From contig DASZHS010000005.1 in NCBI GenBank assembly GCA_035937595.1, positions 62,001-126,000 on the forward strand: a stretch of 64,000 bases of DNA, read 5' to 3'. The number at the start of each line of letters is the position of its first letter. Positions within the stretch are counted from its first letter, which is position 1. Shown here piece after piece: positions 35,010 to 44,683 of this stretch. A program made the position numbers and the translations under genes. The stretch comes from Palsa-459 sp035937595 (lineage in GTDB: Bacteria; Actinomycetota; Acidimicrobiia; Acidimicrobiales; RAAP-2). The notes below the pieces were generated by a model, which was not told where the DNA came from, ran no database searches, and was given only the letters and a program-made list of their open reading frames with translations.

Positions 35010-35600
35010 TCAGGCTTCCGCCTCGTCGTGCAAGGACGCCAGCAGCTTGCGAAGGAGCACGTTGAGCTCGCTCTTCTCCTTCGTGTTGAGTCCGCCGACG
35101 AGCTCACGCTCCCGTCTCGCCTGGACGTTCACGTAGGTGTCGAGCACGTCACGGCCCTTCGCGGTCATCTCGACGACCTTGCCCCGACGGTCGGCCGGGT
35201 CGGGGTGACGGACGACGAGGCCGGCACCCTCCAGCTTGTCGAGCTGGTTCGTCATCGTGCCCGTCGACACGAGGAGGTTCTTCGCCATCTCGCCCTGGCT
35301 GCGGACCCCACGAGTGAGCCGCAGCAGCACCTTCAGCTCCCCGTGGGCGAGGCCCACCTGGTCACGTGTGGCGACGGACGCGCGCTCGAAGTGCCGCTGC
35401 GCCATGTCGATGCGCGAGACGATCGACTCCACGACCTCTTCGACCTCGGGCCACTTCGCAGCCGCCCAGCGGGAGTGCTCGTCGTAGTCGTCCTCGGGGC
35501 ACCCGTCGGTGTCCGTTGCCCTCCCGGGCTGCGACGCTGCGTCGTGGCCGATGCTCCGAGCTCGTGGCGCCGCCCGCGGTGCCCGCTTCGTCCGTGCCAT
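35010..35600 (-). CDS. MarR-family transcriptional regulator
   Basis: A 196-residue regulator with a winged helix (GELKVLLRLTRGVRSQGEMAKNLLVSTGTMTNQLDKLEGAGLVVRHPDPADRRGKVVEMTAKGRDVLD), the DRR wing being typical of MarR. An unusual ~50-residue charged N-terminal extension (KRAPRAAPRARS, then acidic) precedes it. Tandem CTTGA/TCAAG-type repeats lie just upstream (35641-35679), probably its operators. The divergent small gene at 35704 may be the regulated partner. Confidence 0.9.
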   Translation of the reverse strand: MARTKRAPRAAPRARSIGHDAASQPGRATDTDGCPEDDYDEHSRWAAAKWPEVEEVVESIVSRIDMAQRHFERASVATRDQVGLAHGELKVLLRLTRGVRSQGEMAKNLLVSTGTMTNQLDKLEGAGLVVRHPDPADRRGKVVEMTAKGRDVLDTYVNVQARRERELVGGLNTKEKSELNVLLRKLLASLHDEAEA

Positions 35601-35640
35601 GGACGATCAGTCTACCTCCCTCTGGCTGTCTAACAAGTAA

Positions 35641-35679
35641 CTTGACATCAAGCTGTATATCCAGTAACTTGATGCCAAG
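35641..35679. promoter_or_regulatory. Tandem inverted repeats, probable MarR operators
   Basis: CTTGACATCAAG at 35641-35652 and CTTGATGCCAAG at 35668-35679, each preceded by AGTAA and 27 bases apart. Both are two-fold-symmetric half-site pairs. They lie between marR-type and divergent starts in an AT-rich patch with TATAT between them. Confidence 0.65.
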
Positions 35680-35703
35680 CAATCAGCGGACCAGGAGGCA
35701 GCC

Positions 35704-36018
35704 GTGTTCCCGATGTTCTTCAAAGACCTTGCGCGCACTCACCTGGCGGAGTGGGAGCAGCTGGCACGAGAGGCCCGTAGCACGAGAGCCAACGGGGCTG
35801 GCGGCAGGTCCGGCGCCCTGCGCTCGCCGTGGCGGGCGCAGGGCTTCCGTGCCCTGCGGCGAGGTCGCCCCCGCTCGAGCGAGCCCGGCTCGAGCCCCCG
35901 CCCGGCACCGGCGGCCCGGTCAGGTGGGCTCGTCCACCGGGTGGGGTGCGGCGATGGCTGCTGCGATGCCCTCGAACAGGAACGTGGCGGCTGCCACGCC
36001 GACCTCGCCGCCAGCTGA
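35704..36018 (+). CDS. Small protein, N-terminus convincing, C-terminus doubtful
   Basis: GTG start behind a perfect AGGAGG site. The first ~28 residues (FPMFFKDLARTHLAEWEQLAREAR) look like the start of a short actinobacterial protein of the MFFxxLAxxH type. The following ~75 residues are Arg/Pro/Cys-rich and resemble out-of-frame GC-rich sequence, suggesting a frameshift or early decay. It is divergent from MarR and shares its operator region. Confidence 0.4.
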   Translation: MFPMFFKDLARTHLAEWEQLAREARSTRANGAGGRSGALRSPWRAQGFRALRRGRPRSSEPGSSPRPAPAARSGGLVHRVGCGDGCCDALEQERGGCHADLAAS

Positions 36019-36094
36019 CGCGGCCGACCAGCAGACCTGGGGGGCATGGCGTTGCCCGCGAGGCGACGTGTCCTCGAGGGACCGCGCCGGCGAT

Positions 36095-37738
36095 CTAGGT
36101 GCTCGCCGCCGCCGACTCGAGGAGCTCGCGAAACACCGGAGGACCGCCCCGGGTCCGCTTGGCGTCGTACATCGCGGTGTCGGCACACGACACCAGCTGA
36201 TCGGCCGTGACGTCCGGCGTGCCACAGGCGACGCCCAGGCTCGCGGTCATGGCGACCGACACCCCGGAGAGCAAGAACGGCTCCTTGAAGATCGACTGCA
36301 CCCGTCGTGCCAGCGAGACCGCCGCCTTCTGACCGCTGATGCCCGGACACACGATGAGGAACTCGTCACCGCCGTGTCGACCGGCCTGATCCGTGGATCG
36401 AACGCGCTCGCGAAGACGCTCGGCGACGGCGCTGAGGAGTTGGTCGCCGACGTGGTGGCCGTACTGGTCGTTGATCGGCTTGAAGTGGTCCAGGTCGAGG
36501 TAGATCGCTGCCACCCGACCGCGATGGCTCACCAGGTTGGACGCGAGCGACTCCATAATGGACCGGCGGTTCTGGAGGCCGGTCAGCACGTCGGTGTCGG
36601 CCATGCTCCGCAGCTCGGTGACGTCGACGACGCAGCCGAGGACCCCCAGCACGTTCCCGTCGTCGGTGATGGCCCGCAGGTTGACGCGACAGACGGACCG
36701 GGTGCGCAGATCGTGCTCGGCGAGGGCGACGTCGAGGTCCGCGTCGATCCCTCCGGCCATGACGTCTTCGATCGCGCCGCGCAGGAGCGCGCCCTGGCCG
36801 GACAGGAGTGCGTCGGCGAGCTCGGCCATGGAACGCACGACGCGGTCCCCGAGCAGGTCCTGGAGCACCGGGTTCACGAAGGCGACCGCACCGTCCGAGC
36901 CGATGTGGAAGAGACCGACGGGAACGGTGTCGGTGACGCGGCGCAAGAAGCTCTCGTTGTGTCGGAGCGCCTCGACGGCGGCCATCTCCTCGGACACGTC
37001 GAAGAGCCTCGCGACGACGACCGTGGTCCCGTCCGCCTCGAGGTGCGACTCGTTGGACGTCTCGAGCCACAGCCAGCTGCCGTCCTTGCAGAGGTAGCGG
37101 AGCCGCACGGTCTGGACCGTGGAGACATGGTCGGCGTTCGTGCGGCTCATCCAGTTGTCGATCGCTCGGATGTGGTCGTCGGGATGGATGAACTCGAGAT
37201 TCTGATGTCCGACCATGTCGGTCTCCGCCCAGCCCAGCATGAGGCTGAGCGCGGTGTCGATGGAGAGGACCTTGGCGACCTCGTCCTTGGTCATCACGCC
37301 AAGTCGCGGTCTCGTCGGTGCGAGGTTGCTCGCGCGGAAGCTGCGCTCGGGCTGGCCGTGGGCGCCACCTGCCACGACGAGTCGGATGAGCACGCCGTGC
37401 GTCTCGCGCAGGTCCAGGTAGCGCAGCAGGAGCGGCAGCGTCGGCTCGCTGGCCATGTGGATCTTGGTGATGCCGATGCCGCGCGTGAGGGCGGAGACGA
37501 ACGCATCGGCGACGGCCTTGGTGTCCTCGGGCACGACGAGATCGAGCAGCGACCGCTCGTCGGTCTGATGGTCCGCACCGAGCGCGATGCTCGGCGGGAT
37601 CGCCGTGGGTGCGCCGGTGGGGGTGACCGCGCCGATGAGGGCCTCGGGACTCTCCGCCATCCACGCCGCGAGCGTCTCGGACGTGCTGACGTCCAGGAGG
37701 GCCTGGGGACGCCCCTGCATGTCGGAGTCGGTGGGCAT
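36095..37738 (-). CDS. PAS-GGDEF diguanylate cyclase
   Basis: A 547-residue cytoplasmic cyclase. An N-terminal sensory region (about 1-150) is followed by PAS domains (LSIDTALSLMLGWAETDMVGHQNLEFIHPDDH with a PAC segment VQTVRLRYLCKDGSWLWLETSN, and a second near 270-370), then GGDEF from ~385. The active site GGDEF (456-460) is intact, and an RxxD inhibitory site (RSTD, 447-450) sits five residues before it, so product feedback is likely. No EAL domain. GAGAGG precedes the ATG. It makes c-di-GMP from GTP; the sensed signal is unknown. Confidence 0.93.
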   Translation of the reverse strand: MPTDSDMQGRPQALLDVSTSETLAAWMAESPEALIGAVTPTGAPTAIPPSIALGADHQTDERSLLDLVVPEDTKAVADAFVSALTRGIGITKIHMASEPTLPLLLRYLDLRETHGVLIRLVVAGGAHGQPERSFRASNLAPTRPRLGVMTKDEVAKVLSIDTALSLMLGWAETDMVGHQNLEFIHPDDHIRAIDNWMSRTNADHVSTVQTVRLRYLCKDGSWLWLETSNESHLEADGTTVVVARLFDVSEEMAAVEALRHNESFLRRVTDTVPVGLFHIGSDGAVAFVNPVLQDLLGDRVVRSMAELADALLSGQGALLRGAIEDVMAGGIDADLDVALAEHDLRTRSVCRVNLRAITDDGNVLGVLGCVVDVTELRSMADTDVLTGLQNRRSIMESLASNLVSHRGRVAAIYLDLDHFKPINDQYGHHVGDQLLSAVAERLRERVRSTDQAGRHGGDEFLIVCPGISGQKAAVSLARRVQSIFKEPFLLSGVSVAMTASLGVACGTPDVTADQLVSCADTAMYDAKRTRGGPPVFRELLESAAAST

Positions 37739-37917
37739 GAACGCCTCTCGCTCATCACGGCCGCGGCGGATCCCGCCAGCGCCTGGCTACCAACGTACGT
37801 GGAAGAGTGTTCGGGAATCTAGGCGTTTGTGCGGCTGTTGACGAGACGTTGCCGTGCTGGTGATCGGGGCCGCTGCCTCGGTCACGCCCTCGGGCGTGCC
37901 GTCGTCGGCGCGAGTGC

Positions 37918-38691
37918 CTACAACCCGGGGCTCGACTGCATGAGCCCGCCGTCAGCGAAGACCGTCGTGGCTGTCAGATAGCTCGCGGCGTCGCCGGCCA
38001 GGAACGCGACCACGTTGCCGATCTCCGCGGGCTGCGCGAGGCGTCCCAAGGGGATCGCCGCGTTGAGCTTCGCCAGCTTCGCGGGGTCGGCCGTGGTCGC
38101 TTGGTTGATCGGAGTGTCGACGGCGCCCGGTCCGACGCCCGTCACGGTGATGCCGTGGGGTGCGAGCTCGACGCCCGCCGTCCGTGTGAGCATCCGCATA
38201 CCGCCCTTCGACAGGCAGTACGCGGTGTTGCCCGGCATCGGCCAGTCCTCGTGCACCGACGAGACGTTGATGATCCGGCCCCCGCCGCCCTGGGCGATCA
38301 TCTGGCGCGCAGCGATCTGGGTGCCGAAGAAGGCGCTCTTCAGGTTGACGTCCAGCACGAACTCGTACTGCTGCTCCGTCGTGTCGAGGATCGAGGTGCG
38401 CGTCTCGACGCCGGCGTTGTTCACCATGATGTCGAGGCGGCCGAAGCCGGACACCGCGGCGGCGACGAGGGACTCGAGGTCCGCGACCCGGCTCACGTCC
38501 GCCTTGACGCCGATCGCCTGGTCGCCGAGGGCGATGACTTGTCGCTCGAGCTCCTCGGTTGCGTCAGGATCGCTCACGTAGTCGATGACCACGTTGGCAC
38601 CGGCTGCGGCGAGGGACAGCACGATGGCCTTGCCGATCCCGCTGTTGCCTCCCGTCACGATGGCAGCCCTGCCCTTGAGGTCCTGTCCCAT
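37918..38691 (-). CDS. Short-chain dehydrogenase/reductase (glucose-1-dehydrogenase-like)
   Basis: A 257-residue classical SDR: cofactor loop VTGGNSGIGKAI, NNAGVE, catalytic Ser in INVSSVHEDW, YCLSK (Tyr-x3-Lys), and the C-terminal IPLGRLAQPAEIGNVVAFLAGDAASYLTATTVFADGG. The short segment after strand 2 (VIDYVSDPDA) resembles NADP-type glucose 1-dehydrogenases. I start at ATG 38691, as the upstream frame is not domain sequence. Monocistronic. The real substrate cannot be read. Confidence 0.92.
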   Translation of the reverse strand: MGQDLKGRAAIVTGGNSGIGKAIVLSLAAAGANVVIDYVSDPDATEELERQVIALGDQAIGVKADVSRVADLESLVAAAVSGFGRLDIMVNNAGVETRTSILDTTEQQYEFVLDVNLKSAFFGTQIAARQMIAQGGGGRIINVSSVHEDWPMPGNTAYCLSKGGMRMLTRTAGVELAPHGITVTGVGPGAVDTPINQATTADPAKLAKLNAAIPLGRLAQPAEIGNVVAFLAGDAASYLTATTVFADGGLMQSSPGL

Positions 38692-39137
38692 CGCACCGCC
38701 TTCCCGTCGTCGATCTGGCCGACGGCCGCTCCCGTTGGTTCCGATGCTCGGCCTGCGCAGCCCCCGACGGGCAGGCGCCGCCGGCGTCCTCGCCTGGCGG
38801 AATATAACGGCAAGCACCTTCCAGCCCGCACGAGGAGAGCGGACGAGTTCTTCGAGCTGCGCCTGCCCTCGACGTTCGCCTCCGACGACCCCGCGTCGGA
38901 GCGGTCCGGCGTGGACGACGACCGACCGGAACGTCACGCGTGCTCGAAGCGCTCCGTGAACCGTGTCGAGGGCCGAACGGCGGCCGACGTGCGACGGCGC
39001 TGGATAGCGCGAACTGGCTGCTCCGGCAACCAGATCAGCGCGCGCCGCCGAAGCAGGATGTCGTCGGGCGCCGTGCGTCCCCCGTGCTCAACGACCGTCC
39101 CCGGTGCTCGCCGCGGCGCTCGCGACGGCGTTCGGGT
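38692..39137. other. Intergenic region
   Basis: About 445 bases between the SDR start and the DUF899 stop (both minus). All frames give Arg/Pro-rich or antisense-type products. It must contain the SDR promoter. I see no repeat, RNA gene or strong hairpin. Confidence 0.45.
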
Positions 39138-39926
39138 TCATGGTGCGTCGTACTCGTCGTACTCGTCGTGCCGTCGGAAGAAGTTGAGGGGGTCGCTCTC
39201 GGCGCGTTCCTCGTTGCGGCCGCGAGGCGCGCGGTCGAGCCACTGGTACATGCCCCAGAGGCCGTCCAGACCGCGTGCGTACGCCGAGTACGTGTGGTAG
39301 GCGATGCCGTCCTCGAGCACGAACGCGCTCATGCCGGGACGCTCCCTCGTGTACGTCGGCCAGTCGGTCCCCGTCGTCGCCGCCCACGCCGCGAACGGCC
39401 CCTCCGTGGGTGCGTCCGCCGACGACGGGGGCTGCTCGCGGAAGTTGTACTCGGATCCCTCGCGCTGCTGCGCTTCCGTGAGGGAGACGTGAAGGTCGAA
39501 GTTGAAGTCGCTGCCCATCGACGATGCCCAGGGGAAGCGCCATCCCATGCGCTGCTGGTAGGCCTGCAACTTGGCGAGCGGCGCACGGGACACCGCCCAG
39601 AGCATGACGTCGTGATGGGCGAGGTGCACGGCGAACCCGTTGAACCCGTCGGCGATCGCCGAGCACGCCGGACAGCCCGCGGAGTAGTCGGGCCCGAACA
39701 TGAAGTGGTAGACGAGGAGCTGCGAGCGCCCGCGGAAGAGATCGATCAACGTCGCGGCGCCGTCATCCGTCTCGAAGACGTAGGACCCCTCGACGCGGAC
39801 CCACGGCAGCTCCTGGCGCTCGCGGGCGAGCTCGTCCCCCCTGCGCGTGTGCTCCTTCTCCCTCGCGAGCAGCGCCGTGCGCGCGTCGAGCCACTCCTCC
39901 CAGGTGCCGATCCGATGACTCGCCAT
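39138..39926 (-). CDS. DUF899 thioredoxin-like protein
   Basis: A 262-residue protein of the DUF899 family: RTALLAREKEHTRRGDELARERQELPWV lead, then FMFGPDYSAGCPACSAIADGFNG with the CPAC dithiol, VSRAPLAKLQAYQQRMGWRFPWASS and a C-terminal LNFFRRHDEYDEY. The fold is thioredoxin-like and the CxxC could be redox active. The start is ATG 39926 with GAGGAGAG upstream. It ends with a short DEYDEYD repeat. It is followed by the alpha/beta hydrolase upstream on the same strand (~90 bases). Confidence 0.9.
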   Translation of the reverse strand: MASHRIGTWEEWLDARTALLAREKEHTRRGDELARERQELPWVRVEGSYVFETDDGAATLIDLFRGRSQLLVYHFMFGPDYSAGCPACSAIADGFNGFAVHLAHHDVMLWAVSRAPLAKLQAYQQRMGWRFPWASSMGSDFNFDLHVSLTEAQQREGSEYNFREQPPSSADAPTEGPFAAWAATTGTDWPTYTRERPGMSAFVLEDGIAYHTYSAYARGLDGLWGMYQWLDRAPRGRNEERAESDPLNFFRRHDEYDEYDAP

Positions 39927-40016
39927 TACGCTCTCCTCTCCGTCGATGCGTGCCGACCACGTCGTGCGCACGGGGTGCGCGGCGTGCGGTGCCGAGGCAG
40001 CATCGCCCCAGCCCGC

Positions 40017-40757
40017 TCAGCGCTGCAAGAACGCCAGCACTGCGTCCTTGAACCTGGGATCGCCGACGACGGTGTGATGGTCGGTGCCCGGGATGGTCAC
40101 GAGCTCAGCACCGGGGATCGCCGCGGCCAGGTCCATCGCGGTGTCGACGTAGGGGTGGTCGTCGGTGCCGTCGACGATGAGCACCGGGATGTCGACGTCG
40201 GCGAGGCCGGGGCCACCGAGGGCGAGCGGATGGCCCTCGGGCCACATCTGGAGGGCCGCGATCGCCAGTGCCGCTCGATCGTTCTCGGGATCCGCGTCGA
40301 CGTAGCGCCGGTAGGCGCGACCCAGGGGGTCGTCGATCTCGGCGGGATCCTCGACGCGCAGGGAGGCGGCGATCAGCACACACGCCGCCGCGCTCGCCTC
40401 GGTCTCCTCGCCGATGCCGCCGAGCACCATCGAAGAGAAGCGGTCCGGCGAGCGACCGAGGAGCGAGACGCCGATGAAGGCGCCCATCGAGTAGCCGAAG
40501 AGGTCCGCCTTGGAGATCGCGAGCTCGTCCATCACCTGGAGCACGTCGCCTCCCATCGCCGCATAGCCGTACTCCGCCGGCACCGCCGCCGCCTCGCTGC
40601 GCCCGTGACCGCGGACGTCGAGCAGCACGAGCCGGCGGACGGGTGCCAGCACGTCGACCCAACCGAGGTCGACCCAGTTGCGACGGGCGCTCGCGCCCCA
40701 GCCGTGCAACAGTACGAGCGGGTGCCCCTGGCCGACCACCTCGTAGTGGATCCGCAT
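40017..40757 (-). CDS. Alpha/beta hydrolase
   Basis: A 246-residue hydrolase with oxyanion region LLHGWGAS, strand-4 DVRGHGRS, nucleophile elbow GYSMGAF (Ser), Asp in VDGTDDHPYV and a C-terminal His in PGTDHHTVVGDP: a complete catalytic triad. This pattern fits esterases or C-C hydrolases of broad substrate range. The ATG 40757 start gives a canonical beginning (MRIHYEVVGQG); a GTG seven codons upstream is possible. The 90 bases to the DUF899 gene allow co-transcription. Confidence 0.9.
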   Translation of the reverse strand: MRIHYEVVGQGHPLVLLHGWGASARRNWVDLGWVDVLAPVRRLVLLDVRGHGRSEAAAVPAEYGYAAMGGDVLQVMDELAISKADLFGYSMGAFIGVSLLGRSPDRFSSMVLGGIGEETEASAAACVLIAASLRVEDPAEIDDPLGRAYRRYVDADPENDRAALAIAALQMWPEGHPLALGGPGLADVDIPVLIVDGTDDHPYVDTAMDLAAAIPGAELVTIPGTDHHTVVGDPRFKDAVLAFLQR

Positions 40758-40992
40758 CCGCGCATCATCGCCCACCGGGCCTGCCGGGCGTCCGGCCAAC
40801 CGCTCGCACCCCGTTCCAGCGGCAGGGCTCGCGCGGCTCGGACGCCGTCCGCCAGCCGCCAGGCGCGACGCGGTGAGTGGTCCGCGCGACGTGCGGCTCG
40901 ACGGGCGGCAACGACGAGCTCCAGGGGCCGCTGGGTCGGGGTGCCCCCGATCCGCCAAGGGTAGGGTGAGCCGATCCCGAGTGGGGAGTCGG

Positions 40993-43900
40993 ATGCGCGG
41001 ACAGCGTGGCGTGCGGACTGTGTGCACGGCCAGCGCCGCCGTGCTCACTGCGCTCGGGCTCGCGGTCCCCTCGTTGTCGTCCTCGGTCGCCGCCGCGGCC
41101 GCGCCGCACGCCGCCGCGCGCAGCGCGCTGGCCGTGCCGAGCCTCCCGGCCGGAGCGCGCGTGCTGCGCACCACGTCCCCGGACGCACGGCTCGCGGCGA
41201 GCATCTTCCTGCGACCGCGCGCGCCGGGCGCACTCGGCGCCTTCGCGGCGGCGGTCGGTGACGAGCACTCGCCGCAGTTCGGCCGCTACCTGGGTCGCGG
41301 CGCGTTCGCCCGAAGGTTCGGCCCCGCGAGGTCGACGATCGATCGAGTCGAGCGGTTCCTCCGTGGCGCCGGACTCCACGTCCTCGGCCTGTCGTCGAAT
41401 CACCTCGCCATCCAGGTCGCCGGCAGGGCGCAGACCTTCGAGTCGGCGTTTCGGACGCGCCTCGCCGACGTCGCCCTGGCGCGCGGTGCGCTCGGCCGTA
41501 CGACGACGACCCCGCTCCAGCTGCCGTCCGGCGTCGCCAGCGCCGTGGTCGCGGTCCTCGGCCTCGACCACCTTGTTGCGATGCGCTCGGCCCTCGTGCG
41601 TCCGCACGGGGTACGCCGAACGACCGCCGTCCGAGAGGGTGCGGACCGTGCCCAGATCGCTCCCGGCGTCCCCGGTGCGCCGTCGGCGTGCGCGAGCGCG
41701 CAGCAGACGAGCCTCGGCCAGCACGGCGTGACCGACGACCAGGTCGCGCACGCCTACGGGGCGGACGGTCTCTACGCCGCAGGGGACCTCGGCGGCGGCC
41801 AGACCGTGGCGATCCTCGAGCTCGAGCCGTTCGCACGCGCCGACGTGCAGGCGTTCGACGCGTGCTACTTCGGTGCCAGCCACCTGTCCCAGGTCCGGAC
41901 GGTCAATGTCGACGGCGGTCCGGGCACGGGCGTGGGGTCGGGCGAGGCCGCCCTCGACATCGAGGTCGTGTCGGCCCTCGCTCCCGCGGCGACGATCCGC
42001 GTCTACCAGGCCCCCAACACCGCCCCCGGCACGATCGACGCGTACAACCAGATCGTCTCGGACGACACGGCACGGGTGGCCACCACGTCGTGGGGCCTGT
42101 GCGAGGGGGACATGCTGCGCTACGAGCCGGGAGCGCTCGCGGCGGAGAACTTCATCTTCGAGCAAGCCGCCGCCCAGGGCCAGTCCTTCTTCAGCGCCTC
42201 GGGGGACTCGGGCAACGACGCGTGCGCCTACCAGGACCCGTACCCCACGCAGCCCGTCAAGTCCGTCGAGGACCCTGGGTCACAGCCCTACGTCGTTGGC
42301 GTGGGCGGCACGACCGCCGTCTCGACCTCCCAGCCGCCGGCCGAGACCGTGTGGAACGACGGCGCCGGCGCCGGTGGGACCGGGGGCGGCATCTCCTCGA
42401 TCTGGCGGGAGCCGCCGTGGGCGAGCGCGGCCGCGAAGGCGCAGTCGTCGCGCGCGCCGTGCGCGGCACCGTCGCACGCGACGTGCCGGACCGTGCCGGA
42501 CGTCGCTTCCTTCGCCGACGAGCTGCGGGGCATCGGGGTGTACTGGTACGGGGGCTGGAACTCGTTCGGTGGGACCTCCTGGGGCGCTCCGACGTGGGCG
42601 GCCCTGCTCGCCGTCGTCAACGCCTCGCCGACGTGCCAGTCGTCGCCGACGACGGCGAGGGGGGTCGGCTTCGTCGCGCCCCTCCTCTACGAGGTCGCCG
42701 CGGTGCCTAGGAGCTACGCGAACGGCTTCAACGACGTGAAGGTGGGCGACAACGACATCTTCGGCGTGACCGGTGGCCTCTATCGGGCGCGACCCGGCTA
42801 CGACTTGGCCTCCGGGCTCGGGACGCCGCAGCTCACCGCGTCGCCCGGAACGCCAGGCCCCGGGCTCGCCGAGAGCCTCTGCACGGCGGCGCAGGGCGCG
42901 AGCAGCGTGCGGCTGGGCACCGTCACGCCGTCGCAGGGGGCCACTCTCGGCGGCACGCCGTTCACCCTGACCGGCTCGGGCTTCGCGCCCGGCGGCCGCA
43001 GCGACGTGCGCCAGGTCGACTTCGGGCTCACGCCCGTCGCCAGCTTCACCGTGGTCTCGGACACCAAGATCACCGGCACGACCTCGGCGGCACCGGCGCC
43101 CACGTCGGTCACCCTCCTCGACCGGCTCACGCGGCACTCGAGTGAGGACCTCGTCACCGTGACGACGACCGCCGGCGCCGTGGCGGCGGGCCCGACCTTC
43201 CACTTCGTCGTCGGGACCTCGGGGTACGCGGTCCCGTCGGTCACGTCGATCGGGCCGACCGGAGGCACCGGCCGCGGCGGGATGAGGGTCAACATCTACG
43301 GCACCGGGTTCACCGGTGCGCGCCGCGTCACCTTCGGCGGCGTCACCGCGCCCACGTTCCGGGTGGTGAGCGACGACCTGCTCGTCGTGGTCACGCCCCC
43401 ATGGCGGCGCTCCATGTGCCGCACCCACTCCGTGCGGACGCTCGACGGGCTGTGCCAGACGGCGGTACGGGTGTTCGGGAGGGGCGGCGCCAGCGCGGTC
43501 GCAAGGGTGCTCCCCCCCGTCGCCGGCTCCCTCCAGTTCAACCGGCTCGGCGTCCTCGTGCTCCCGCCGGGGTGCGGGTGCGAGGGGTACCCGAGCGTCA
43601 CCGAGTTCGACTACGTGACACGGCTCTCGCTGCACTCGGTGACGAGCGTCCGCGGGCGTCGGGTGCTCGGCGACCCCGGAGGCGGCGACGTCCTGCGGCT
43701 CGCGGGGACCGGGTTCAACGTGCTCACGCTCGACTGGATCAACTTCGGCCCCGCGTCGAGCGCCGCCTCGCAGACCGTGAACGTCGTGCGCATCTCGCCG
43801 ACCGGCAAGTGGATCGACGTGGTCTCGCCCGACGACCAGACGCCTTCGCCCGCGGGCAACGTGGTGGCGGTGTCCATCACGACGATGGCGGGCAACTCGG

Positions 43901-44556
43901 ACCGACGGACGTTCCGCTACCAGCCGATCCCGCACATCACGTGGCTCAGCACGGATGTGCTGCCGGCCGCCGGCTACGCGAGGCTCGTGATCAGAGGTGG
44001 CGGGTTCCGCTACGCAGCGGTCGTGCTCTTCGACCCCGTGCTGCCCACGCTGCCCGATGCCGAGGTGGCCCGCTTCCGGAGCCGCACCACATCCGAGATC
44101 GTCATGACGAGCCCCAACGTCGCACCCGGTGCCTACGTGGTCTCCGTGTGCGGTACGTGGGTGTGCGGCCCGAGCACGGCGCCGAAACCGGTCGACAATA
44201 CCGTCCAGATCATCGACCCGTCGTCGACGGCGGTCACGAGCGCCGAGCTGGTGCCGGGTGGCGCCGCGCCGAGCGGCCCCGCCGCGGGAGGCACGACCTT
44301 CGAGATCCAGGGGACGAACTTCGGGCCGCTCAGCCAGTTGCACGTGGAGTTCCAGGACGTGTCAGGGGCGACCGTGCCGGCGGCCACAGCGATCGTCGCC
44401 GGACCCGCGCCGACCGACCCGGGCGCGACCGAGACCCTCCTCGTCGTGTCTCCGGCGAGCCCCACCGGCAGCCCTGGGTACTTCAGCGTGCTGCTGTCGG
44501 GCGCCAACGGCACCTCGAGCGTGACGCCGACCGCGGGTTTCACCTACACGACCTGA
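40993..44556 (+). CDS. S53 peptidase with five C-terminal TIG-like domains
   Basis: A 1187-residue secreted protease. Signal peptide ~1-37, pro-kumamolisin domain ~45-205 (FGRYLGRGAFARRFGPARSTIDRVERFLRGAGLHV), then the S53 catalytic domain. Active-site residues are Glu318 and Asp322 (SGEAALDIE), Asp near 406 (SGDSGNDA) and Ser529 (GGTSWGAPTW), all present. From ~635 there are five Ig-like IPT/TIG modules, beginning near 638, 745, 879, 982 and 1083 (GGTPFTLTGSGFAPG style). The TIG part may bind surface polymer. I start at ATG 40993 because the signal peptide begins there. Confidence 0.9.
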   Translation: MRGQRGVRTVCTASAAVLTALGLAVPSLSSSVAAAAAPHAAARSALAVPSLPAGARVLRTTSPDARLAASIFLRPRAPGALGAFAAAVGDEHSPQFGRYLGRGAFARRFGPARSTIDRVERFLRGAGLHVLGLSSNHLAIQVAGRAQTFESAFRTRLADVALARGALGRTTTTPLQLPSGVASAVVAVLGLDHLVAMRSALVRPHGVRRTTAVREGADRAQIAPGVPGAPSACASAQQTSLGQHGVTDDQVAHAYGADGLYAAGDLGGGQTVAILELEPFARADVQAFDACYFGASHLSQVRTVNVDGGPGTGVGSGEAALDIEVVSALAPAATIRVYQAPNTAPGTIDAYNQIVSDDTARVATTSWGLCEGDMLRYEPGALAAENFIFEQAAAQGQSFFSASGDSGNDACAYQDPYPTQPVKSVEDPGSQPYVVGVGGTTAVSTSQPPAETVWNDGAGAGGTGGGISSIWREPPWASAAAKAQSSRAPCAAPSHATCRTVPDVASFADELRGIGVYWYGGWNSFGGTSWGAPTWAALLAVVNASPTCQSSPTTARGVGFVAPLLYEVAAVPRSYANGFNDVKVGDNDIFGVTGGLYRARPGYDLASGLGTPQLTASPGTPGPGLAESLCTAAQGASSVRLGTVTPSQGATLGGTPFTLTGSGFAPGGRSDVRQVDFGLTPVASFTVVSDTKITGTTSAAPAPTSVTLLDRLTRHSSEDLVTVTTTAGAVAAGPTFHFVVGTSGYAVPSVTSIGPTGGTGRGGMRVNIYGTGFTGARRVTFGGVTAPTFRVVSDDLLVVVTPPWRRSMCRTHSVRTLDGLCQTAVRVFGRGGASAVARVLPPVAGSLQFNRLGVLVLPPGCGCEGYPSVTEFDYVTRLSLHSVTSVRGRRVLGDPGGGDVLRLAGTGFNVLTLDWINFGPASSAASQTVNVVRISPTGKWIDVVSPDDQTPSPAGNVVAVSITTMAGNSDRRTFRYQPIPHITWLSTDVLPAAGYARLVIRGGGFRYAAVVLFDPVLPTLPDAEVARFRSRTTSEIVMTSPNVAPGAYVVSVCGTWVCGPSTAPKPVDNTVQIIDPSSTAVTSAELVPGGAAPSGPAAGGTTFEIQGTNFGPLSQLHVEFQDVSGATVPAATAIVAGPAPTDPGATETLLVVSPASPTGSPGYFSVLLSGANGTSSVTPTAGFTYTT

Positions 44557-44683
44557 GTGTGCTCGGCGGTGTCTGAGTGCAAGGAAACAGCGCGCTTCGT
44601 GCGGTTTGCACGCGCCTCGCTTGGACGGTCGCCGCGGCACCTTCGCATCGGGCACTTCCCCGATGGGCCGCTACCGTTGCTGC

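Noticed and set aside
42280..44343. A 687-codon minus-strand frame
   Set aside because: Antisense to the S53/TIG gene, with an Arg/Gly/Glu-rich product.
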